From: Vibrio sp. HI00D65
GTDB taxonomy: Bacteria > Pseudomonadota > Gammaproteobacteria > Enterobacterales > Vibrionaceae
Assembly (NCBI RefSeq): GCF_001635455.1
Contig: NZ_LWEH01000085.1
Span: forward strand, 81,348-145,347
DNA: 64,000 bases
Direction of reading: 5' to 3'
Position numbers and translations under genes: made by a program. How positions within the stretch are numbered: position 1 is the first letter of the stretch; each line of letters starts with the position of its first letter. The notes under the pieces are model-generated. The model was given only the letters and a program-made list of their open reading frames with translations. It made no database searches and was not told where the DNA came from. Shown here one piece after another: positions 8,987 through 16,944 of this stretch.

Positions 8987-9772
8987 CTATTTTAAAGCAA
9001 GTAGCTTATCGACAAACTCTGAGAAACCGTATCCGCCGGGTTTGCTCATCACCACTGATGGGTGATGCTCTAGTCGTTCCCAGTAATGCTGGATATTGGC
9101 CACACCTATACTGTTCGGCAAAATTTCAAACATGTATTGATCGTTCATCGAATCACCGACATAGCAACTACGCTCGACTATCTCTTGGTCAGACAGCCCC
9201 TTTTCTTTGAGAAAAGTGGTCGATGTCGCTTTCTTAGAGTGCTCACCATACCAAGCATTAATGTGAATAGAGCTTGCTGTAGCATGAGCGCCTAACGCGT
9301 GAATCTTAGAGACTATTTCTTCAATAATCGCATCATCAACCTTCGGACGGTTTTGCCCGATGTCTATCGCAACTTCACATAAGCGGTACGACTGATCCAG
9401 CGTTAAACTGAGCTCTGGATAATCACTCAAAATAGCTAAGACTTGTTGTTTCAGTTTGCTCTGATTAGAACTGACTTCTGGCAAAGGAATATCTGAGCGC
9501 AATGTCAGATACCCATTTTTCTTTTCCATAATGAAAGCGCCATTCTCGCCGAGAACCGCATCAACAGGCCACAGCTGAGCAATGTGATCACACCAACCAG
9601 CACAAGCCCCCGTTACCGCAACCACTTTTTTCCCTGAATCACGCAGCTTGCTTAACGCAATCAAGGTTTCAGGCGGCAATTGACCTTGCCACGTTAAGGT
9701 GTCATCCACATCGGTTAACACCCAATCTACCTTTTTCCAATTTTGGTTCAATTCATTCGATACCGAATTCAT
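8987..9772 (-). CDS. HAD-IIB (Cof-like) sugar-phosphatase family protein
   Basis: The four HAD motifs are present: motif I VLTDVDDTLTW near residue 18, motif II VAVTGACAGW, motif III Lys in STTFLKEKG, and motif IV YVGDSMNDQYMFE. A C2-type cap lies between motifs II and III. Relatives hydrolyse small phosphate esters such as sugar phosphates, trehalose/sucrose phosphates or mannosyl-3-phosphoglycerate. The gene is the last in the TRAP operon, 35 bases after the large permease gene. Together with the divergent glycerophosphodiesterase gene this suggests removal of phosphate from an imported phosphorylated compound; the substrate is inference. Length is 261 residues. Confidence 0.82.
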   Translation of the reverse strand: MNSVSNELNQNWKKVDWVLTDVDDTLTWQGQLPPETLIALSKLRDSGKKVVAVTGACAGWCDHIAQLWPVDAVLGENGAFIMEKKNGYLTLRSDIPLPEVSSNQSKLKQQVLAILSDYPELSLTLDQSYRLCEVAIDIGQNRPKVDDAIIEEIVSKIHALGAHATASSIHINAWYGEHSKKATSTTFLKEKGLSDQEIVERSCYVGDSMNDQYMFEILPNSIGVANIQHYWERLEHHPSVVMSKPGGYGFSEFVDKLLALK

Positions 9773-9807
9773 TTCTACACCTCTAAATAATCGATCACTA
9801 AACAGTG

Positions 9808-11091
9808 TTAAAGCAAATTCGGCAAAAACATCACTAAGCTTTCAGAGAAAGTCAGCAACATCAGAACCGTGAGTAGTGCTAGCAACAACGGAGCCACTTC
9901 TCTTACGAAGTCGACCATACGAACTTTTAAAATCGAGCAAACCGTAAACATCATTGAGCCAAATGGCGGAGTCACACCACCAATCATGATATTCACAATC
10001 ACAATAATGCCGAAGTGAACCGGGTTAACACCTAAGTTAAGAACAGCTGGCAATAGTAATGGCGTGAGGATGATCATCGCGGCACCGCCCTCGATGAACA
10101 TGCCAACCACTAGCAGCAGCACGTTAATCAACAACAGTAAGACGAGCTTGTTGTCTGTCAGCTCAATCAGAGCCGAAGCAACATTATGTGGGATCTGCTC
10201 TAGCGTCATGTAGTAGCCGAAGACCATGGCACCAATAATGATGAACATGACACTACTGGTGCCCTGCACTGTTTCACGCATGATCAGCGGGATATGGCGG
10301 AAGCCCAGTTGACGATAAACGAAGATGCCAATAATCGCGCAAAGTAATACCGCGATAGCGCCCGCTTCAGTAGGCGTGAACAAACCAAAACGCATGCCTA
10401 AAATAATGCCAAATGGGATCAACAGTGCCGGAATCGCTTTCAAGAAATAGTGAAAACGCTCTTTGGCAGAAGCTGGCTCAGAACGAGAAGGTTTGTAACG
10501 GCGTTTACGAGCGATGAACGCGATCGTCACCATTAGAGACAGCGCCATCAAAAATGCCGGCACGTAACCCGCAATAAACATTTGATGGACTGACACGTTC
10601 GCTAATAAAGCAAAGATGATTAGGTTAATACCCGGTGGAATTACAGGGCTGATACTTGATGACGCAGCTGTTACAGCGGCCGTGAATGGCAAGTCATACC
10701 CACGCTTAGTCATCTCGGGAGCAAGAATCTTCGACTGCATCGCTGCATCCGCGTTTGCAGATCCAGAGATACCACCCATAAGAGTACTCAATGCCACATT
10801 CACTTGAGCAAGACCACCGGTTTTATGCCCAATCATTGAATCGGCAAAGGCGAGTAAGCTCTTACTGATCCCGGCATAGTTCATCACCGAACCCACCATG
10901 ATAAAGAACGGGATGGCCAACAACGGAAAAGACTCAGCAGAACTAATAAAGCGCTGCATCACCAAGCTCACAGGAATAGAGTCATTGATAAAAAGAAAGT
11001 AAACCATCGCCGATGCAATCAAAGAAAACGCGATGGGGATGTTCAAAAGAAACAGAACAAACAGAATAAGGATTGGAAGATAGCTTTCCAT
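9808..11091 (-). CDS. TRAP transporter large permease (DctM family)
   Basis: This 427-residue, highly hydrophobic protein has the helices expected of the DctM subunit, which carries the sodium-driven transport pathway of tripartite periplasmic transporters. Recognisable stretches include FFIMVGSVMNYAGISKSLL, GGISGSANADAAMQSKIL, SSSISPVIPPGINLIIFA and FTPTEAGAIAVL. It follows the small permease gene by nine bases and is co-transcribed with it. The substrate is set by the DctP-type binding protein encoded first in the operon. Confidence 0.93.
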   Translation of the reverse strand: MESYLPILILFVLFLLNIPIAFSLIASAMVYFLFINDSIPVSLVMQRFISSAESFPLLAIPFFIMVGSVMNYAGISKSLLAFADSMIGHKTGGLAQVNVALSTLMGGISGSANADAAMQSKILAPEMTKRGYDLPFTAAVTAASSSISPVIPPGINLIIFALLANVSVHQMFIAGYVPAFLMALSLMVTIAFIARKRRYKPSRSEPASAKERFHYFLKAIPALLIPFGIILGMRFGLFTPTEAGAIAVLLCAIIGIFVYRQLGFRHIPLIMRETVQGTSSVMFIIIGAMVFGYYMTLEQIPHNVASALIELTDNKLVLLLLINVLLLVVGMFIEGGAAMIILTPLLLPAVLNLGVNPVHFGIIVIVNIMIGGVTPPFGSMMFTVCSILKVRMVDFVREVAPLLLALLTVLMLLTFSESLVMFLPNLL

Positions 11092-11100
11092 GAATCGTAC

Positions 11101-11565
11101 CTACTTAGAAGAGCGCTTTAGAAAAGCGACATCGTTCGCGATAAATCGAACGGTGTGGATCGCCATCAATGAGAAACAAAGCAACAACACGCCATTGATA
11201 ACAAAATATGATACGCCCATGACTGGCGTTACCTTGTTAGATAGCATGAGATATTGATAACTCAGAACTGCCATTAAAATGTTCAGAGCTAGTAGGAAAA
11301 CGGAAACACACAATCTAAACGGGATTTTTGCTTTTTCTGGCAACATGGCAACCACCACATCGACACCCATGTGAAGCTTGTGTTTGTAACAGGAGCTAAT
11401 CCCTAAGTAGACAGCCCAAATGAAGCAAATAACCGACAGCTCTTCACTCCACGGAACAACAAAGCCAAATCCATAACGCAAGACGACGTTAACGATAACA
11501 ACCAAAACGGTGATCGAAATAGCGATAGAAGCGAGGATTTCTTCAATATTTTTCAATAAAAACAA
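11101..11565 (-). CDS. TRAP transporter small permease (DctQ family)
   Basis: A 154-residue protein with four predicted membrane helices and the DctQ motif VPWSEELSVICFIWAVYLG followed by LHMGVDVVVAMLPE. DctQ subunits assemble with DctM in the inner membrane. The gene lies between the binding-protein gene (after a 107-base gap carrying a hairpin) and the large permease gene (9-base gap). Confidence 0.92.
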   Translation of the reverse strand: MFLLKNIEEILASIAISITVLVVIVNVVLRYGFGFVVPWSEELSVICFIWAVYLGISSCYKHKLHMGVDVVVAMLPEKAKIPFRLCVSVFLLALNILMAVLSYQYLMLSNKVTPVMGVSYFVINGVLLLCFSLMAIHTVRFIANDVAFLKRSSK

Positions 11566-11610
11566 AAGACTTCTCCAACGAAATACCGAATACGACGTGG
11601 GTATTTCAGG

Positions 11611-11640
11611 AATAAAACGGCCTAAGAATAGTTAGGCCGT
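11611..11640 (-). terminator. Intercistronic hairpin between dctP and dctQ homologues
   Basis: A 9-bp stem (ACGGCCTAA / TTAGGCCGT, loop of 5-6) is followed on the minus strand by TTTTATT. It sits inside the operon, just after the binding-protein gene, and looks like a partial terminator or 3'-stabilising structure that would keep the binding protein in excess over the permease, as is common in binding-protein transport operons. Confidence 0.65.
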
Positions 11641-11672
11641 AATCATTAACTAATTAATTTACGTATGCACGA

Positions 11673-12686
11673 TTACTGTGCAGCGCGGATCGTTTCTAGC
11701 TCTTTCATGATCGTCGCGTGTATGCCTTCACTCCAGCTTGGGAACTGGTTGTACACATCCGCCGTCAACTGGTTGAACTCTTCAGAATTCACTTCATTGA
11801 AGGTAACGCCTAGCTCTTCAAGTTTCTGAGTGTATTCAACATCCAATTTAACCAACTCAGCAGTGTTAGATTCAGCACCTGCCTCTAGCTCTTCGTTGAT
11901 GATCTGTTGTTGTTCTGGCGTAAATTTGTCCCAAAGCGATGGTGAAATGTAGATACCCACAGTGCCAAGGAAGTGCTTAGTCAAAGACATGTTCTTAGCC
12001 ACTTCGTAGATCTTGGTTGAGTACATTGTCAGGATAGAACCCTCAAGACCGTCAACAACGCCTTGTTGAACGCCTGCGTAGGTCTCAGGGAATGGAAGAG
12101 AAGCTGGAGCTGCGCCCATTGCTGAAAGTGTGCTGATGAACAGCTGACTTTGTGGAACACGAATACGCATGCCTTTCATGTCATCAGAGTTAACGATCTC
12201 TTTATTGGTGATCATGTGGCGGAAGCCAAACATGTAGTCTGCATTCAATACTTTGATGCCCTTCTCTTCCGCTTTAGCTTTAAGGCCAGCGACGAAATCA
12301 GTGTCCATCATCGCTAAATATTCATCATAGGTGTTGTACAGCATTGGACCTGCCAGTGCAGCGAAGTCAGGCACGTAATCACCTAGATAAGTCAAATCCT
12401 CTACGGCAATCCAGTTGGCACCGTTAACCACTTGTTCCAAGTTATCTTTGTAAACAGGCAATTGACCACCAGGGAAAACTTTAATGTTCACCGAGCCATC
12501 GGTTCTTTCTCGAATTTTGTCGGTCGCTTTGATTAGCTCTTGCGTAAGCAGCTCATTTTGAGTGAACACAAGGCTCATGTTGATATTGATCTGCTCATCT
12601 TTAGCTTCAGAACCAGCCTTGTCGGCTTCACCACAACCAACAAGCAGCGTTGCCGCCATAATTACTGTACCTAATAGCTTTTTCAT
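11673..12686 (-). CDS. TRAP transporter substrate-binding lipoprotein (DctP family)
   Basis: The N-terminus MKKLLGTVIMAATLLVGCGE has a lipobox (LVGC), so the mature protein is a lipoprotein rather than the more usual soluble form. The body is a DctP fold: LVFTQNELLTQELIKATDKI, VKVFPGGQLPVYKDN-like segment, MRIRVPQSQLFISTLSAMGA near residues 170-190 with the Arg that usually pairs with an acidic ligand group, and GVVDGLEGSILTMYS. A conserved Arg favours an anionic ligand such as a carboxylate or phosphate. The operon contains a phosphatase and lies opposite a glycerophosphodiesterase gene. No closer ligand prediction is possible from sequence. Confidence 0.9.
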   Translation of the reverse strand: MKKLLGTVIMAATLLVGCGEADKAGSEAKDEQININMSLVFTQNELLTQELIKATDKIRERTDGSVNIKVFPGGQLPVYKDNLEQVVNGANWIAVEDLTYLGDYVPDFAALAGPMLYNTYDEYLAMMDTDFVAGLKAKAEEKGIKVLNADYMFGFRHMITNKEIVNSDDMKGMRIRVPQSQLFISTLSAMGAAPASLPFPETYAGVQQGVVDGLEGSILTMYSTKIYEVAKNMSLTKHFLGTVGIYISPSLWDKFTPEQQQIINEELEAGAESNTAELVKLDVEYTQKLEELGVTFNEVNSEEFNQLTADVYNQFPSWSEGIHATIMKELETIRAAQ

Positions 12687-12958
12687 TTTTAATCACCTTT
12701 ATGTGGCTATCGTTTTCTAAATATAGAGGTTTTATTAAGTTTTCGTAGAGTATGTGAGTCAATTATTACATTCATATGAACATTTATCTTAGCGATTTGA
12801 ACATAATGAGTATAAGGTCTCAATATTGTACAAACTCTATCCAACTCTTTTTAACTAGTTCCCACTCAAAACAGCGCAATATGGTGGAGAGTTAATAAAT
12901 CTGTAATAAAGTAGAGCTACTGTTTCCTGAATTTTCAAATGAACATCGAGATTGAATT
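12687..12958. promoter_or_regulatory. Divergent control region with three GAACAT half-sites
   Basis: This 272-base region separates the TRAP operon from the divergent glycerophosphodiesterase-regulator pair. GAACAT occurs on the plus strand at 12778-12783, 12799-12804 and 12941-12946; the first two are exactly 21 bases apart, two helical turns. GAACAT is the half-site of the E. coli GlpR operator, and the DeoR-type regulator encoded by this unit resembles GlpR. The first copy overlaps a TTCATATGAA palindrome. Assignment as operator is inference. Confidence 0.5.
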
Positions 12959-13663
12959 ATGATCACAGGCCACCGCGGTGCCGCTTCTTTAGCACATGAA
13001 AATACGTTAGTGAGTATTGAACACGCAGCAAGAGCTGGTGCTAAATGGATTGAAATTGATACCCAATTGAGCGCTGATGGCATCCCTATGGTTTTTCATG
13101 ACAAGACAGTCAATCGTTGTACTAACGGAACGGGCAATATCGCCAATTTAGACTTAACCACACTCAAGACGTTAGATGCTGGTAGTTGGTTTAGTAGCGA
13201 GTTCTCGGGGACCACGATTCCTACTTTAAGTGAAGCGCTCGATAAATGCCTAGAACTTGATGTAACTCTAAACCTTGAAATCAAAATTTATGACGATAAG
13301 GCTATTCAGCCTTTGGTTGAAACAGTGATCGCACTGGTTGAGCAAAAGCAGTTCCCTATTGAAAAACTGCTCATCTCAAGCTTCAAAAAAGAGGCACTAA
13401 GTCTTTGCCAACAGATGATGCCAGAGGTTAAACGTGGTTTTATCTGCGAAGTGTGGAACGATTTCAGTCTGGCATCCCTTCAACCACTCGATCTGTACAG
13501 CATTCATATCGATCACCGCATCCTTGATGAGAAAACAGCAAAAGCGATCAAAGCTTCAGGTGCAATTCTGAAAATATGGACCCTGAACGATCCACAATTG
13601 GCGACTAAATATTTCAACCTAGGCGTCGATAACATCATCACTGACGTACCAAACCAATTTTAG
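12959..13663 (+). CDS. Glycerophosphodiester phosphodiesterase (UgpQ-like)
   Basis: This 234-residue cytoplasmic enzyme has no signal peptide, like UgpQ and unlike periplasmic GlpQ. The GDPD active-site pattern is visible: GHRGAASLAHENT near residues 4-16, EIDTQLSADGIPMVFHD with the Glu-Asp metal ligands and second His, LNLEIK in the middle, and KIWTLNDP near the C-terminus. It would hydrolyse glycerophosphodiesters to sn-glycerol 3-phosphate and an alcohol. It is nine bases upstream of the DeoR-type regulator gene and divergent from the TRAP operon, which suggests that the TRAP system brings in its substrate, as UgpBAEC does for UgpQ in E. coli. Confidence 0.9.
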   Translation: MITGHRGAASLAHENTLVSIEHAARAGAKWIEIDTQLSADGIPMVFHDKTVNRCTNGTGNIANLDLTTLKTLDAGSWFSSEFSGTTIPTLSEALDKCLELDVTLNLEIKIYDDKAIQPLVETVIALVEQKQFPIEKLLISSFKKEALSLCQQMMPEVKRGFICEVWNDFSLASLQPLDLYSIHIDHRILDEKTAKAIKASGAILKIWTLNDPQLATKYFNLGVDNIITDVPNQF

Positions 13664-13672
13664 TGGGCTTTT

Positions 13673-14416
13673 ATGGAACTGAACCATCGCCAGAAAGAAA
13701 TACTCGCAACGCTTAAAGCTAACCAAGATATTCAGATCGACCACTTAGCTGAGTTGTTTGCTGTTACCACTCAAACCATTCGTCGTGACGTAAACCACCT
13801 GTGTGAGCAAGGTCTAGCACGTAGAGTACATGGAGGCGTCAGCCTACCTACTACGCTCACGAATACGAGTTATCGATTCCGCGCTGGCGTTGAGTCAGAA
13901 ACAAAAGACAGTATTGCTATAGCAGTTGCCGATGCGATACCTGAAGGCTCAACGGTTATGATGGGCATTGGTACGACCGTCACTCGAATTGCACAGTACT
14001 TATTAGCAAAGCCAGCGCTAAGAGTGATCACCAATAACCTTCAAGTCGCTCGTATCCTTGAGGCAAATGAGCAGATTGAAGTGTATTTGGCGGGTGGTTT
14101 ATTCAGACGAGAGCATCAAGATATGGTTGGCAGTAGCGTAGTCCACTTCTTCTCTAACTTTGAAGCGGACATCGGAATTTGTGGTTGTGGTTCAGTAACA
14201 TACAGCCATTTCGCTATGGAACATGAACAAGTTGAAGCTGACCTATCTAAGTCAATCATAAAGAACAGCCGTGAGAGTTGGCTAGTCGCAGATGCTAGCA
14301 AGTGGGGCCGCTTTGCTGCTCTGAAGGTAGCGTCACTGAATGATTTTGACCGCATCTACACAAACAACACGCAGCTGCCACCTGAATTAAACATACATTT
14401 AGTCGAAGACGAATGA
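13673..14416 (+). CDS. DeoR-family regulator, GlpR-like
   Basis: The N-terminal helix-turn-helix (LNHRQKEILATLKANQDIQI, FAVTTQTIRRDVNHLCEQG, RVHGGVSLP) is followed by a ribose-5-phosphate-isomerase-like effector domain (GSTVMMGIGTTVTRIAQYL, RVITNNLQVARIL, YLAGGLFRREHQDMVG, VADASKWGR), total 247 residues. DeoR effector domains bind phosphorylated sugars or polyols. The arrangement resembles E. coli GlpR, whose effector is glycerol 3-phosphate, the product of the GDPD enzyme encoded just upstream. It probably represses both divergent operons through the GAACAT elements at 12778-12946; this is inference. Confidence 0.87.
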   Translation: MELNHRQKEILATLKANQDIQIDHLAELFAVTTQTIRRDVNHLCEQGLARRVHGGVSLPTTLTNTSYRFRAGVESETKDSIAIAVADAIPEGSTVMMGIGTTVTRIAQYLLAKPALRVITNNLQVARILEANEQIEVYLAGGLFRREHQDMVGSSVVHFFSNFEADIGICGCGSVTYSHFAMEHEQVEADLSKSIIKNSRESWLVADASKWGRFAALKVASLNDFDRIYTNNTQLPPELNIHLVEDE

Positions 14417-14444
14417 CACCAATAAAGACGAAAAACATAGATAG

Positions 14445-14476
14445 AAAAAAGCCTAGCTACAACGCTAGGCTTTTTT
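14445..14476. terminator. Bidirectional terminator
   Basis: A GCCTAGC / GCTAGGC stem is flanked by A6 and T6 tracts, so it can end transcription of the deoR-type gene from the left and of the glutamate-symporter pseudogene from the right. Confidence 0.9.
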
Positions 14477-14502
14477 GCTTAACAAGATAGACGGGAGAAA
14501 GA

Positions 14503-15741
14503 CTACATCCCAACAAAGAAACTGATCACCAGCGCATCAATCAAATCTACAAAGAAGCCACACACTAAACGCACTATGATAAATGCTTGTGGGCTCGTAC
14601 CGTAGCGATGAGTCACGGCAGTCATGTTTACAATCGCTGTTGCAGTCGAACCTAAAGTGATGCCTCCGAAGCCAGAACATATCACCACTGAATCGTAGTT
14701 TCTTCCCATCAAGTAATAAACGACAAACACTGCAAATAGCAGCGAAAGTAGAATTTGGATGCTCATGACCACAGAGATATAACCAAACAGCCCGTCAAGA
14801 TCCCAAATGCGGAGTCCCATTAATGCCATGGTTAAAAACATGCCCAGGCAGATATCCGAGATCATTGCCAACCCTTTCCGACCTAGGGCAATTTTTTCTT
14901 GTGTGCGACGCTTCTTGAACAAAGCCCTACCAACGTTTCCGGTTGAGATACCTGCGATTAAACAACTTGCGAATAGAGGCAGCTATAAGCCCATTGATTC
15001 AATAACTTCACTTAAGCTATAACCTAGCATAAATGTCAGGTTTAAAATTAACCATGCCCATAAAACACCGTAGTGGCTGAGCGCGGTTTTGGTTTCACTC
15101 TCTTGGAATGCACCAACCGTTACCTCTTCTTCATTTGAAGGGCTCACTTTATGTTTATTGAAAAAGTAGTTGGCAATCGGACCACCGATGACACAAGCTG
15201 AGATTAAATTAACCGTGTTGGAAGCCACAGCAAGCTCCAGCGCATTCGAAATTCCAAACTCTTCGACAAACATCGGCGCCCAAGCTAGGGTTGTACCGAC
15301 ACCGCCAATCAAGCTAATAGAACCTGACAGCAAACCCGCTTTCGCATCCATACGAAAACCCGATGCGACAGCCATACCAACCACGTTTTGAAGAACGATA
15401 AAAGTCGACGCCAAACAGAGCAGGATAAACAGCGGCCGCCCACCTTTTACTAGCGTCTTAATGTCAGCTTGAAGACCAATACCAGCAAAAAAGTAGAGAA
15501 GTAGAGAAGTAGAGAAGTAGAGAAGTAGAAAGTCTCTCACATCGAGGCTAAAGGTGATTTGGATTTCAAAGAGATAGTAAAGCGCAGCGACGATAGCAGC
15601 GCAAACAAAGCCACCAATAACTGGCTCTGGTAGTGAATACTTCCTTAATACTTCAGAGCGCTCGATTAAGCCTTTACCAATGAACAGAAATGAGATCGCA
15701 ATGGTAAAGGAGAGCATTGGAGAAGCGAGGGTTTCTGTCAT
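14503..15741 (-). pseudogene. Glutamate/sodium symporter (GltS family) interrupted by an amber codon
   Basis: Read through, the frame encodes about 412 residues matching GltS: KYSLPEPVIGGFVCA, SGSISLIGGVGTTLAWAP, SNTVNLISACVIGGPIA, LGMFLTMALMGLRIWDL, MGRNYDSVVICSGFGGITLG. A TAG at about 14984-14986 breaks it after residue 252, between ESMGL and LPLFASCLIAGISTGN; the frame continues without shift, so one base change (from CAG, AAG or GAG) explains it. Residues near 80 contain an 8-residue duplication compared with E. coli GltS, caused by an 8-bp tandem repeat. The two halves could only work by suppression or as separate fragments. V. splendidus-like relatives would be expected to have an intact copy; that needs comparison. 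Confidence 0.85.
15491..15529 (-). repeat. 8-bp tandem repeat, nearly five copies, inside the gltS-like gene
   Basis: The plus-strand unit AAGTAGAG is repeated four times plus seven bases of a fifth. In the protein it encodes a partly duplicated LLLYF segment. E. coli GltS has RDPLMLAFFATIGL where this protein has the same pattern with eight extra residues, so three extra units (24 bases, in frame) appear to have been gained. Since 8 is not a multiple of 3, any single-unit change would shift the frame. Confidence 0.9.
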
Positions 15742-15959
15742 GATGAGATAGATTCCTAAGAGTTAAGATTATTCATAATGTTGCTTACTCTAAATCTTGT
15801 AGATTCATGACTATAAATCACGCGTTTATCGGTGGCATCAATCGCTAATCTGGATCAAAATGCTTCAACATAAACAGTGGGGGGACGAACAAAAACAGGA
15901 TTTGAGAAAGTAATGTTTCGAAAAGAAGAAGGATATAAAAGTTTAGGTGCCCAAAAACG

Positions 15960-15987
15960 GAAAACCCCAGCATTTCTGCTGGGGTTT
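15960..15987 (-). terminator. Terminator of the tRNA-Ser gene
   Basis: A stem of 9-10 bp (AACCCCAGCA / TGCTGGGGTT) lies eight bases beyond the 3' CCA of the tRNA on the minus strand and is followed by TTTTCC. Confidence 0.75.
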
Positions 15988-15994
15988 AGAATAG

Positions 15995-16085
15995 TGGTGG
16001 AAGGATGGGGATTTGAACCCCAGATACGCTATAAACGTATACTCGCTTTCCAGGCGAGCGCCTTAAGCCACTCAGCCATCCTTCC
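15995..16085 (-). tRNA. tRNA-Ser(GGA)
   Basis: The minus strand folds into a 91-base class II tRNA: acceptor stem GGAAGGA / TCCTTCC, D arm with GAGTGGCTTAAGGC, anticodon loop CTGGAAA with GGA at 16051-16049, a long variable arm (TATACG...CGTAT), T arm TGGGG-TTCAAAT-CCCCA, and an encoded CCA end at 15997-15995. GGA reads serine codons UCC and UCU. The base before CCA is A, whereas E. coli serine tRNAs have G there. Confidence 0.96.
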
Positions 16086-16245
16086 AAAAATTTTGTTGAG
16101 CTCGTCACTCAACGAGGCGCTACTTTATTGATTCTGCTTGCTTTGGTCAAGGGGCATTATCAAAAAAAGTGACTTTTTAAGTTTGTTCGATTACAAATTA
16201 ACTCATTAGATCAAAAACAAACCAAATTTGATGCTGTCTCTATTC

Positions 16246-16695
16246 TTAAGCTTGTTGATAGTAACCTGGAACTCTAAACCACTTACGGCACATATCTAAG
16301 AAGTAACCGTACAATACACCCATCCCGCAAGAGATCATCGCGTTACTGGTTACCGCAGTCACGATCTGGTCACTTGACGCACCAACAGCTAACAAAATAC
16401 CAGCATACACTGGAGACTGGAATAACACGTAAGCCATTAAGTCAGAGAGGTTTTTCATCAACGAGCTTTGTGAGAGTTTTGCACCATTACGCAAGAACCA
16501 ATCACGGAACACGCCATAAGGCCATGCAATCGCAATGTTCACCGGAATCGACAGCGTTCGAGAAGCAAGAGATTGCTCAAACGTCATACCAGAGATGAAC
16601 ACTTCTACGATCATGCCGGAGATAAAACAGAAAACTACCATAGCAAATGTATCCGCCGCTGCGTTACGAATACAAAATGGACCACGAGACTTCAT
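16246..16695 (-). CDS. alaE: L-alanine exporter
   Basis: The 149-residue protein matches E. coli AlaE (formerly YgaW) closely along its length: [62 protein letters not shown] and [14 protein letters not shown]. It has four predicted membrane helices and exports L-alanine, preventing toxic accumulation from peptides. It is monocistronic; the 250-base upstream region is AT-rich and in E. coli the equivalent promoter responds to Lrp, which is not demonstrable here. Confidence 0.95.
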   Translation of the reverse strand: MKSRGPFCIRNAAADTFAMVVFCFISGMIVEVFISGMTFEQSLASRTLSIPVNIAIAWPYGVFRDWFLRNGAKLSQSSLMKNLSDLMAYVLFQSPVYAGILLAVGASSDQIVTAVTSNAMISCGMGVLYGYFLDMCRKWFRVPGYYQQA

Positions 16696-16944
16696 TTAGC
16701 GTTAAACCTAAAATATATCACTACCCATTTAGTGATTTAGCAACATATAAACAAGGCACTTTCGCGCCTCACCAGATAATATCGCCATTAAAACACAATA
16801 TTAGCAGTCATATATTTCAAATTAAAAATCAAGCTGTAAATTAACAACCAAAAACCATTTAAAAACCAGTCACTTCAACCAAAAAATCACAGTAAGGTTA
16901 TAATTTGGCCATTTCGTTATTAAATTTCCGTAATTTAACAACAA

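Noticed and set aside
15491..15529. Possible CRISPR or VNTR array
   Set aside because: Unit of 8 bp without spacers and inside a coding frame; it is a simple tandem repeat.
15877..16131. 84-codon plus-strand frame covering the tRNA-Ser gene
   Set aside because: The tRNA and its terminator explain the sequence; the peptide is the translated complement of a tRNA.
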